Shown here piece after piece: positions 26,061 through 37,560 of a DNA stretch of 64,000 nt. The DNA lies in assembly GCA_030141605.1 (NCBI GenBank), contig JAQGDQ010000038.1:62001-126000 (forward strand), read 5' to 3'. A program made the translations under genes and the position numbers. The number at the start of each line of letters is the position of its first letter. Positions within the stretch are counted from its first letter, which is position 1. This stretch comes from Tubiluchus corallicola. Its lineage: Eukaryota > Priapulida > Priapulimorpha > Priapulimorphida > Tubiluchidae. Below the pieces are notes generated by a model. It did no database searches and was not told where the DNA came from. It was given only the letters and a program-made list of their open reading frames with translations.

Positions 26061-29000
26061 TCCTTCAAATTTGGAATAAAATAACTGCTAAAGGTCCTTC
26101 GTTGCGTTTCCCCCAAATAAGGAACTCGCATTTTGAGGCACCACCCACGAAAGCTGGTGTTACCCTATCAAAACCAGTCCACTGCAACATTCATCTCAAT
26201 GACAAAGGGTTGAATTTCTAGAACGGCTGTAACTCGTTCTCCTATTGCTTAGTTAAGCCACGCCCTACAGCACAAACTGACCAATAGCAGCGAAGACGTA
26301 ATAATAAACCTGATCAATAGAAAGGGCAATGAGTCAGCTAGAGTAGCTGAGAGAGAGAAAGAAAGTGTCTGAAATATGTAAATCAATAAAAATGCCACAT
26401 CGGACGTTAGTTGTGCATATTAGTTCTGTGCAACCTGAAGCCAAGCATCTACTGAGATGCTTAGCAGCACAATGCATCCTATATTAAATAAAAATTAACA
26501 TGTACACACCTAATAAACATTTCAGATCGACCGTTTTCAGAAAAAAATACATTTTAGTATAATAGCTTGGCCGTTAAATAATACAAGGGTATACAGTACA
26601 AGCTTTTTTACCAAGAATTAAAAAAAATCACTGCTAATATCTGTGTGGCTATGACAACTACAATTTTAGTTGTTAGAAGTCGAACATACCTTTAATTTTA
26701 AAAGAACGAGTACGAAAAGTAAATAAACGGAGCATATAAATGTAGCTTGCAAAATGATATCAATTTCCAATTTTATTTCAGACATAAAACCTTCCATAAA
26801 GTTAGTTACACACAGTAAATGATAAAGGATATTGAGAGTTAGTAGATAAAACGAATTAATAAATTAAAAATTGTGTAAATAGATGAAGCGTTTCATGTAT
26901 TTCATTAAGAACTTCATTTGCGCACGCACAACAAATGATATAAAACGACAAAACGTTTTCAGAAATGACGTTAATAAAAACAATAGTTACGTATAACACA
27001 CGTACACAAATTTTCTGTTAGATGGAAAAGTACAAAAAAGACTGAACAAGGCATTACGTTTATTGACCAAAAATTAATAACGTGACAACAGCCCATATTA
27101 AAATTCGCATATTCGCTGATTTTGATTTTGCAACAGAGTGTAACTGGGGAGAGAAAAATTGTTATGAGGCCTTACGACAATCAGCTTTACCACGTATATT
27201 TGTGATTCAATACATTTGCTATATACTATATAGGTATAACATACTAATGGGGGGCTGTAGCTAACTTACTTCTTTGTTTGTTTGACGTAGTGATCTCACA
27301 GTAGTTAATGTTCAACTACTATAGTGATGATAAGGGCCACAGGCAGTGTTTGGCACAAATGTTACCCCTCTTGCAAGTGTGTTTTGCCAACAACGAGCAT
27401 TACGGATTTCAAATTTGGCATCAACGTTAACCAAACACGCATTCTCTTTATATCAGCATTAAACTATTTAAGCAATGATTAGAAAAAACTGACAGTAGGA
27501 TCTGCAACATTCAGAACCTTGAGAAATTCAAATGCTTCTTGGGGACGAACAATATCATCAGTAAAGGACGACATCAAACTGAATAACACTGACATTGACA
27601 AATAACCATTATCTGACATTTCACGTGTAATGAGATTGAAAACTTATAAATTGCAATTTTACCCTTTAATCGAACCCATGTAATTCCAGGATAACAAGGA
27701 AGCAAAATTAGATCGCAATTAACTTACACAGGAAACTATTAATCTGGAAGGTCTAGAGCGTCCAACTGCAGTAGTTTAAGAAGCTAGAACGTAACCCACG
27801 TTTCAGTATATTAATAACTGCAAACTCTGTTAAACTCTGTTACGCGTAGCCGTAGAAGAATTAAGGCTGCAGCAGAAAGATAAATCAAAGAAACAAGCTT
27901 TAGTTCTTTTGAAAAACATGCGAACATACAAATGCAAAAAACAAAAAAGAAATACAAGATTCACATATACTGGCGTTACACAGACAACTTAGAAATATAT
28001 AGTATTTATATAACAGTATTTATAGTGGTAAGAATATGAATATGAAACCACACAAAGCGTTTACAATTATGTCAGATTTGCCAAAAGTGGAAAGTAAAAA
28101 ATTATTCTCACAATACTACAAAACCCTTCTTAAACTATATTTTAATTTCATCCTTACATTAGGCCAATAATTTTATACTAGGATAAGGAGGGTAATTACT
28201 AATTCGGTACGGAAGAGCATTTGAGTTTGAACTTTATTGTCAGTTTCAACATTTATTGCACCATTTTCAGCATTTATTTCAAAATTAAAGCAGGCTCCTT
28301 ACATTATAAAAATCATCTTTTACATTTCCATATCTTGCTGTAACATGTATAAGATTCTAGATAAAATATAACATCTTATATTCAAAAACAGCCCAATTTG
28401 CATTTATGCTTTTAATTTAACCATTTTTTCTACCTAACCCCAAAATTACATTAACTACACTCAGCCACCAGCCTCACGCTGTTTTGTTACGCCCATAAAA
28501 CCACCCACTTAACTCTTTCAATAAGCTGCCATAAGCGTGGTGCAGCACACTCCAGAGGTTAAAAGCTGTGTAAATATTAACTCTTTCAACATAATGGAGA
28601 AGGAGTTAAGTGCCTGGCATGCCACGGCAGCAGACGACAGTACGTTCGTAGAAAAAATATGTAGAAAGGCTTCAAAAAGATAGAGTAACTTCGAAGTGAA
28701 ACTATTTTTGAACCGTAACAATTCAAAAAGTGTAAAAGTGATTTTTTGCATTGTATCCATGCCGAACTCTGAATAAAGTTAATAAAGTAGGAATCGCCTC
28801 AGACATAGCCAAGAACCACCAGGAAAAGGCTGCGTAGCACAAGCCTGGTCAAAAGTATTTTTTTACCAGATCAATCATGGCTCAGAATCATTTGGAGAAC
28901 ATTCAAATTCGATATTAGCAATAAAAAATGTTTTCTAATACGCAGACCTATTATGATTCTGTACGGTACTACACTCACTGTGTATTATGAAAATCGGGCA

Positions 29001-29259
29001 AAAATTTTGCAAATAAACGAACTGGTATTTCTTATATTAGGTCTTAGTCGTTCTCCTTGTGAATTAAATAGAGGCTAGTGTTTTAAGAGATGAAGCACGA
29101 CATCCTTTCAAATAGAAATTCAATTCTCGTTGCCTAATATCACATCTGTTATCCCGTTCAATCGAAATTCTGGGTCAACAACAAAACGGTCTCACTTGGC
29201 TTTGCCCAAACAATGTTAACTCATTGATAAAAGAGATTTAACCGACACACGAACAGGTT

Positions 29260-30260
29260 TTGTTATTCAGACGCTCATTTCAGGCTCATGTCATATCAGT
29301 TTTGTCAGGGCAATTTTCCCCATTTCAAAGAATCACAAGTCTGATAGAAAACCTGCATTACTGATCAGTGGTTCACAAATGACGCGCGTCACAATTTTTC
29401 AAAAATTGACCGATAACACACGCGCGACAAATAAGGCATCGTCTAACAAATTCAGCTCATTATGGGCCACAGCGATTCAATAGAAACAGGTTCGCTTGAT
29501 TCAATACCTCTTTCCGATTGATAAGCCAGGGACTAACTCCCTGCCACGGCCCGGGGCATTCAATTCAACATTCAGGAAAATAATGCAAGGGTTCTCCTTT
29601 CAACCCATTGTATTGCCGGTTTCTATAGCCCTGTTGCAACCATATACCACATTACAGCAACATAAAGGGTTGGGGCCTGCTTTCCTGGCGCTTTGTGCCA
29701 CCACAAATGAAGAGTTACGCCTTAAAAGCACATGAAAGGTTGTCTAGTATCGAATGGCGGGTAACGGTCCGTAATACACGCTTATAACATTAGGGAAAGC
29801 CATATAACTCTTTATAGGTGTTGTACCTAAGGCTATTATTGCGCAAAGGGGTTGCCTCTCGCTTGCCGAGGCGAGTCTAACGTCTATTATACGTCTATTT
29901 TAACCCTTCGCAGTAAGGCACGAGTAGAAGAATTGCATAAAGCCCTGAATGGCGTCCGGCCCTCTAACACGATCCCCCCAATAGAGTTATTGAATGAACG
30001 GTCGTTAAATGTAAACCCATGCCCACATCTGCGCCTCAAGTCTTTCTCATTCTAATCTCCAGGAAAAAACTCACAACACGTGCCCATGTTTGGGCGTGCT
30101 ATCCCGATACAAACTGCCGACAAAAACCTTTACAACATAGGCAACGCTTTCCTAATGATCTAAATTTCATCAACTTCCGTTTCACAAGATTAGAAAAATA
30201 TAAAATCAGTCGTTTTCATGCGTTTTATTACAGAAAAAAAAGAACAAATGTTTATGTTAA
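29260..30260. other. GC-richer unassigned stretch
   Basis: It includes the 12-bp palindrome TGACGCGCGTCA near 29380 and three moderately long plus-strand frames (29496-29735, 29852-30055, 30019-30282) with no recognisable domain and non-ATG or weak starts. It could be an old mobile element or an untranslated exon. Confidence 0.3.
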
Positions 30261-32321
30261 GAATGGTCGTGTATCAGCGTAGAACTAAAAGATATGAATC
30301 TATCTTACTTGCCCAATTTAATACGAGAATTTTCGTGCTAAACCCAAGATAATCCAAATATCCAACATTTTGTGCCGTAAACCACAATAAATTAAAACAA
30401 ATAATTTCCCGCCATTACTCGTTTTGGTTTATTGAGGGTTACTGTACCAAAATGATAATTTCACTGATAGTAGTGGTCGATTACTTTCTGTTACATGTAT
30501 CATTTGTTTAGGTTAGATTAACAAATTTATAGGTTGTATTTATGTGTTTGTAATTTGTCTTTCATAGTTCTATTATGCTATTTGACTGAGGATAAATAAT
30601 GTGATATTCTAAACATTTCTAATAGAAAGAGAAGGTTGTTACAATGCTAACGAATTTGTCGTAGGTGTTTTTATTTTCTATGAAGCAGCAAAAGTTTGTT
30701 TGCAAGAATGCTGGATAACATTTTAAAAAAATTACAAAATTTCTCCTCAGCCAAAGACGAACAGTAAAGTCGAGTTCAACAGTAACACCGAATCTTAGTG
30801 TTATTTTTGCTACTGATTCTGTGCTTCTCAAAAAACCAATTACACAATATATAGTCCTAACGGGTCCTTAGTTCTTTCACTCTCAACAAATATAATGCTT
30901 ATTTAAATTTATGCAAACGAAAAACCACACATAAAGCTTACAAAAGTTTTCCAATAATGTCATACTCAATAAATCAAATACTTTGTTACTCCACGGAACT
31001 TGTATATATATATAGCATACCAATATTGCATGACATTAGGCCGGTTTTTGCTGTCAATGTGTCAAATACCTGCAGGTGCAAATTAACTTTACAACTGAGT
31101 TAAGGGTCAGTTTTAATGATGTAACCAAGTAAATGAGATTGCAAGTTTTCGTGGCTATTTATTTTTTCACTTATATTATTTAAAATCACAAAGATATTAC
31201 ATTGTGCCCTCTATAATGAACCCTTTTGATTGTTTTTTACCTACGTCTTTACTAAGGTGTTTTCTGCACACGTGTTTTTTACAAAAGAGCTGCATCAGCT
31301 GCAGCAGAGCACGATTACCATATCAGTACACAAGGGTTAAATGGCATGAATAACAGGACTAATATTGATGTTAACCCATTGCGCGGCGCTAAATAACAAA
31401 TTATATGCATGTATGAGTTACAGATTAGTAGCCTATTAATCTTAACCCTGCACTGCTTATTATGGACAATAGCGCCACCGTTAAGCTTATTAACCCTTTT
31501 GTTGTGCACAGAATGACGTATTGGGGGGCTTGATGCATTGCAATAGCTATACATTTCTCATGCCCCTGATGAATGACGTTAGTGACTGTTGTGCTTTTGG
31601 TGATTTTTGCGACTAATATAAACGAGCCAAAAAGCCTGAATAAAAATCGAAAGGAACTGTTGATTATCCAAAACCCACGTATTCAGAAAAAAGACAAGAC
31701 AATGTAAAAGTGTATCTTGTCAACTGTCTCAACTGAAACTTGTTCAGCTGAGTTAAAGTTCAGTTTAAAAAACTCGTCACATCGAGCGCGATTTTTGGTT
31801 CTGATATGTCGCACGTTTACAAAAACCTCGTTCTCCATACACCCCTCCCCACAGTCTAAGTTCAACTAATGAAAGGACAAAAGCTGGAAGAAAAACAAGG
31901 ATCCATCATGAAGGGAATTAACCGAGCCAAGACAATATTCGTGTAGGTCTGCCAGGTTGCTGTGCCCTCACGCACGTAGCTGGTCTCTTTCACAAACAAC
32001 ACGATCACATTATTTTAACTTCACCCTCTGTTTGACAAGCCGTCAAAAAGATCTGGTCCTGCAACTCATCGCATCTACTCATTAGTGTCAAAACGAGTTT
32101 ACTTTATCTTATTCTTTGCACAAAGAACTTTTGCTGCCCAATGAAGGGAATAACCTTTTCAGGACTAACTGTTTATCGTGTGCAGTACTGATGTTTTAAT
32201 GATGGCAAGGCTTCGCAATTAGTACCCAACTACTAGCACAAAATGTCAAAAAAGCTGTGATTTCAGCTATTATTGACATGATGCTTGAAGACCCTTTGTC
32301 AAGTTATAGAATAAGTTGATA

Positions 32322-32376
32322 GACCTCTAGTCTAGTGGCTTATAGTGTAAATGTCTTACGACTAAAAGGTCAGAGT
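32322..32376 (+). repeat. Truncated tRNA-like unit directly upstream of the 32.38-kb unit
   Basis: It starts with the same ACCTCT as the next unit, has an A box TAGTCTAGTGG (32328-32338) matching consensus, and runs through an anticodon-arm-like ACGACTAAAAGGTCAGAG. It lacks a T arm and B box and joins straight to the second unit. Head-to-tail tRNA-like units are typical of dimeric tRNA-derived SINEs or degenerate tRNA clusters. Confidence 0.4.
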
Positions 32377-32445
32377 ACCTCTGTGGTGTAATGGTCGGCA
32401 TAGCTGCCCGCAAAGCAGGACTTGGGTTCAAGTCCCAGAGAGGTG
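32377..32445 (+). tRNA. tRNA-like unit with intact A and B boxes (possible tRNA-Cys(GCA) relic or SINE head)
   Basis: A box TGGTGTAATGG (32384-32394) and B box GGTTCAAGTCC (32425-32435) both match Pol III consensus exactly. The T arm folds as TTGGG/CCCAG with loop TTCAAGT. The anticodon arm folds as CTGC/GCAG with loop CCGCAAA, giving anticodon GCA (Cys), but position 33 is C instead of the nearly universal T. The acceptor ends ACCTCT and AGAGGT pair, but one base out of register with the A box. AAAAAATTTT follows. These faults suggest a tRNA-derived repeat or pseudogene rather than a working tRNA-Cys. Confidence 0.55.
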
Positions 32446-32889
32446 AAAAAATTTTCAAATTTTGTATTTTAGTGCTACTTTCTTGCATGTATGCCAAAAA
32501 TAAAAAAATATTCTTTCTAAGCTAATACCACATCCACTACACAGCAAGTCTACTTTGAACCAAAATATCATGTTGATTCGATCTAGGTCCTTTAATTGTT
32601 TTCCTACCAGGAATATCATCCAGTTCAAGACAATTTCTGATCCAGCTTAAGCAAATGTGAGTTATATTCCAGAGGACTGAAACAGTAAAAGAGAGTCAAC
32701 AAGCAATTGAAAATTACTCTAGATAAACAAAACATTTGTTTGCAGTGTGTACAAAATTAGGTCCCAAGTCAAAAATTTATGTAAGTGTAAATAGGAAGCC
32801 TTTCCCTTATTTAAATTCAAAATGCGTCGGATCATTTTCGGTCCACATTCGGCTGGTCTCGGCCTCTCTCGGATGTCAGCTCATTTCAG

Positions 32890-32990
32890 ATGCTGCCAAA
32901 TATGGCAAAACGGGCATAGCCAACCTGACAGCAGCTAGGCCCAAGCCCGAGAAGGCAATGCTGGGTGCCCTGTACATCAAGGGGATCTGA
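32890..32990 (+). other. Possible short terminal exon
   Basis: After CTCATTTCAG the sequence reads GC-rich and codon-like for 33 residues (AAKYGKTGIANLTAARPKPE, then KAMLGALYIKGI) and stops with TGA. Its codon use differs from the AT-rich surroundings. I do not recognise the protein and see no matching upstream exon or nearby AATAAA, so this is tentative. Confidence 0.2.
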
Positions 32991-35049
32991 TTCAAAAGTA
33001 TGCATTACATACAAATACATACTTTTAACAGTTTACTTTCAGGAAAACAAATCGCTGGGTTTATGTAGCCTGGGTTTATGTAAACACGTTACATTCGCAG
33101 GAACAGATAAAACGTTGGATAAAAATTTCATAAATTTATTGTTTTTTCATTTTCGTTACCTTAGAAAACAACTTAAATGTTTAATTTTCAACTATGAATT
33201 GTAAAAAACAATTTAAGCAAAATTATAATCATACAACTGTATGGAGAGTCATAAGGGTTTGCAGGTTGGGGCCCTACAATCATACTATTAGCAAAGCTTA
33301 GAGATAAACTAGTTAATGCCCCGTACCTATTAGGCAAAAATCTGACAGCAGTGGGTGGGTGAGCCTTATAACACGCTCAGCACCATTGTCAGAGAGTTGG
33401 CAGATATTGACTCTTCTCATTCAAACCAAAAAGGGCAGCCTGTTCTGGTGCATGGGAATTACTTGGTCACTCACCCCGTTCTCAAAACGAAAGGAAAAAT
33501 TCCAATGGACATTTTGTTACTTTCACAGAACTCGTTGTAGCCACTTAACTCACTTTTGCCACTTACATTAACCCTGGTCCTAATTATTAGCTTTTAACCA
33601 GCACGTTTTAGGGGCTAGGAATGTTCACGCTGATGCTAGTGGACTACACTCTGCATTAGATTTTGACCAGAGGGAATTTTTTCTCTTTTTTGAAACGCCT
33701 TAACTTAACATTTTTTGCACAACACATCATTGTGAAAGCAAAATAGGCCTCAGCGCATGCTCAAAATCAAAGTTCGAACCATTTTGCACCACATTCTAGC
33801 TTCTTGCAACTATGCAGCTATGCTTAACAAAATTAAGTGATTTCGGTTATAATTACACAAATTACGCAGTGCCATTGAGGATCAAGACCTAATCAATCTG
33901 ACTGCATTCTCAGTAAAAATTGGCAAAATCATGCGTATAACAAGTCCCAAACTACCAAACAAGCCTAGCACGCAGCAAATTGCAAGAAAAGCGTCTAATT
34001 ATTTTATTCTAATTTAATCATTAATCATCAATTAATTCACTGCTGACCCACCCACTAAACACGTTGCATCGCTTCGTTACCTATTATTTACACGAAAGCC
34101 TTTCAAATCGCGGCTGGTTTGCGTGATATTCTGCTGGGTCTGTATAATGGCTGTCCGCAACCACAGTGGTAGATTTAATTGTATACCTGTGTGCATACTA
34201 ATCAGAAATAGCCTGCGTAGGTGTTGCTCGGGCTCGTACCAGCACCTGTCTAACCACAATAGGCTATTTGGCCTTGCCGTTGTCCACCATAATGACGGCT
34301 AATCTCTACACAAGACCCACAAGCTCTTGCAAATTACTTAACTTTGTTCACAACAGAGGCAAGACCATTACAAGAATTATGCAAAGTTTTTGAAAAGGAA
34401 TAACTCTGTTATTTGCAGCACCTTTCATCATCACTCCTTAGAAATCATTACTATCTAAGGAATTTGGTAACTTTATTACCAATGACTATATAAGTAAGTT
34501 AATACTTTTGAATATACTGAACAGAAATAACATGTGTACAGATCGCTTAAGGCCACAAAAGACGACGTTTTTTTTTAAATTTCAATCTCACTTTTTTTCC
34601 AAAAATGCTCCCACACTTCATGAATTTCACTAGAAAAGTGAACACGTAACAAAACATAAAGAACGACTTCATGAGCCAAACTACATACTAAATCAACGAC
34701 AATGAAAACCATATAAACAAGGAGATAAGTCAACGCACATCCGAGATGAGTTATGAAACTAACTCTGAGCAGAAACTAGAAACCTATATTATCCGCAGGG
34801 TGTTTTACAGAGCAAGAGCTAATGCATGACGTATCTAATGACAACTTCTTAATGATACTATGTTTGCAAAGCTGTTAATGAAACGCAAAGAACTATCACC
34901 TTAATTGATATAGCGACAGTACTATTGGAATTACTTCGGAAGAATATTCTGACAACAAGAAATAAATTTATATATTATTTCTTAAATTTGAGAAAAATAG
35001 AACTACACATGTTATAATCATTTACAACTTCAACGAGTTAGAACGACTT

Positions 35050-37560
35050 AATTAATGAAAATATTCAGAGACGTAAACCTTGCTATTAAAAAGACTCGAT
35101 ATCGAACTCGATGTCGAAAAAGGACAATATCGAATAACGCCATACTGCGGTATTATTAATAGAAGAACCATAAACTCTGCCCGACAACCCTTTTATAGAT
35201 GTAACGCAATGCGCCGAGATAATAGTAGCAACGGGTGCTGAGGCAGGTGTCTCTGCCGTCACTGAAACCATAGAGTTCCATTCAGCAAGCAGGAAGAGTT
35301 GATAGGCATCACAAATCAGTGAAATTACACTTGTCAGAGTTGGATAACAGGCTCGAAGAAGGGCTTTCAAAGAGGTGAACGGGTGCCGCAGTCTGACGCA
35401 ACAGGATGATGACAAGGTTGCTGATTAATGATGCGCAGTTATCCTGCAGAAACGATACTATAATTGGCAGTTTGCGAAATGCGAAAAAATTATGACGAAA
35501 ACGCAGCTGGTGGAAGCATAAAAAATGGAGCAAAAGAGTTTATGCGTAAATCTTGTCAACTGTAAAAGTGTAAATGCGTAGAGAATTGACAACCAAGGGG
35601 AGGAGTTATATATTGTCCTCTTCCAGGGCAGCTGCTACGTGCACAGATGGGTTTTAGTCGTGTACGATAAATAACTTCAGACCCAAATTATCAAAAATTT
35701 AATGATTAACGTTCACGCAAGAGAAACAGGGCAATAATCTTGCTCCAGAAGAACCAGAAAACATAATATATGCAAACTTGCCATTCAGCCATCCAATGCA
35801 CGCAACTCTGAACACCTCAGAAGGATCAGGACTTCGGGAAACGTCCCGAACAAAGCTCAATTTTTTCCGTTGGGAAAAGGAGGAAAATGCCGAACGTATG
35901 ATGAAAAATAAACACTTTGCAAATACGCATACACGCTTGATAGACAGCGTACAAAAAACTACTAACACGCAAGACTTGCGGGATCCTCATTCGATCCTGG
36001 GGCGCATTGTCCGCAAAAGGTAACCCGAGGCTTGGTTATATTCGCATAAGGTTAAGAGTTAGACAAATACAAACAAACTCAACATGAGACGTCGTTGTCC
36101 TCCACAATACCCGCTTGATAAAAAAGCACTGTAACAAACCACGGAGAGTCTATTGCGTTTTTTGCAGATTTTCCTGACCCGAGGGCGGGCAAGACAAAGG
36201 ACAAGGCCCACATCGCAGCTGGTTAGTATTAACGGGAATGCTCTTGCTGCTCAGTAATAAATGCATGCGACTGAAAATTATATTTCTCAACACAATTGAA
36301 GTATTAGCACGAACGAGAGAAACCCTAGGGGAAAAGCTTGGCCTCGACCAAGGCTGGAAAATTTAATTACCGCGCTCGAGGGGTGTGACGTTATCATTTC
36401 GACAAAAATAAGCACAATATTTTACTATAACTAGTGTACGCCTAATCACATAATAAAAAGTAGATCTGACTCTGCACATCATTGCATGAAAAAAGTAATT
36501 CTAGCACTGATGAAAGAAATTGAGAACCGGAATTTTTACCCTTCAAGCAGCTACCAACCCGGTCTACGACAGAAATCAGATCGAGCATGAAATATCAACC
36601 CCACAAGTCTTTCAATTTACAGCAGAAATCACTTAATTTTGCGGGTAATTCATTAAGGTTGCCGGAGCCTGACAATGACTGCTTTTCTGCATTCTGCAAC
36701 TGCGGATAATGCCGCGCATTTAGCGCAACAGCGATATTGTACGGTGCATAACTTAAACAGCTCTTTGTAGAAAAAGGGATCTCCACATTTCGTGAAAACT
36801 TTGCGCGCAAAGGAGGGAGGAAGTCGATTTCTAACCGTGTTACCAGGAACAAAGCCTGTGAGCAGACGTGACAGAGTTTTGATAAAACCCCCCGGAGGGC
36901 AGCACAATAGCCATAACGTTACGAATTACGACATCTGCACATTCTGCAGCAATCAATGAATCTTGCTCGCAAGAAAAAATAGCACCTTTTTCGTCGTAAT
37001 TAAAAAGCAACAACTCTGTCAATTGTAAAAATGAATTTAAGGCCATATAGATCATCATTATATTGATTCAATCAGCTCAATGTGTTATCACTCAAAACAT
37101 TTTCAACTTCAAGTATTGCGGATTTGAAAAAAGTAGTTAAGTCGTGTTAATTAATTAAATAATTTATTTCGACACTGCAAAAATTTCAGATAAATGAAAT
37201 CGCGTCGTTCAAACACTAAGATCCCCGCTAAATATAATTATCTACGAATTAAAGAAGTTATGCAACAACGACCAATCTAACGTTAGGGTACTAGTAGTAA
37301 CGTATCTCAAAGATTTGCACTTAAAAGTACAATTTATCCATTATGTATTCTACGTAGGTTAACTAGTGGGTTGCTATTTCCGATATTACCCGTTCCCAAG
37401 GGTAACACACCCTAGAAACAAGCATTCGCAAACGATTCCTCCCTGACAATGGGACTTTTTGTTGGCAAACAAGTGCGCATTGCTACGGGAGCCGAAAACG
37501 GGCACAACACTTTTCCTTGAACCCTCCTAATGAGTTTAAATGACCTCCATGCAGGAAACT
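35050..37560. other. Extended CpG-richer region, unassigned
   Basis: About 2.5 kb of higher G+C with overlapping open frames on both strands, the longest 109 codons on the minus strand (35415-35086). None resembles a known protein. A minus-strand stretch at 37035-36860 is framed by an acceptor-like ACAATTGACAG and a donor-like CCTG|GTAACA, so a short unrecognised exon is possible. A small hairpin TTCGGGA-AACG-TCCCGAA lies at 35833-35850. Confidence 0.3.

Larger units (their letters stand above)
13871..29259. other. Non-coding AT-rich DNA with simple repeats and foldback elements
   Basis: It holds the microsatellites at 15.1, 16.2, 18.1, 19.8 and 20.1 kb, the two foldback elements, the 26.0-kb tandem duplication and the repeat-end motif TTAACTCTTT at 18.07, 28.51 and 28.58 kb. 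A B-box-like GTTCGAATCC on the minus strand at 17658-17667 may be a 5'-truncated tRNA relic. The longest open frames (for example 24502-24813, 103 codons) show no family resemblance. Confidence 0.6.
30261..35049. other. Non-coding DNA around the tRNA-like units
   Basis: Besides the tRNA-like units and the possible exon at 32.9 kb, two small hairpins stand next to each other: CCTTAGA/TCTAAGG (34436-34460) and TTGGTAA/TTACCAA (34464-34482). Nothing else is recognised. Confidence 0.55.

Noticed and set aside
35086-35415. 109-codon minus-strand open frame
   Set aside because: No known domain and overlapping frames of similar length on both strands; kept only as part of the GC-richer region.
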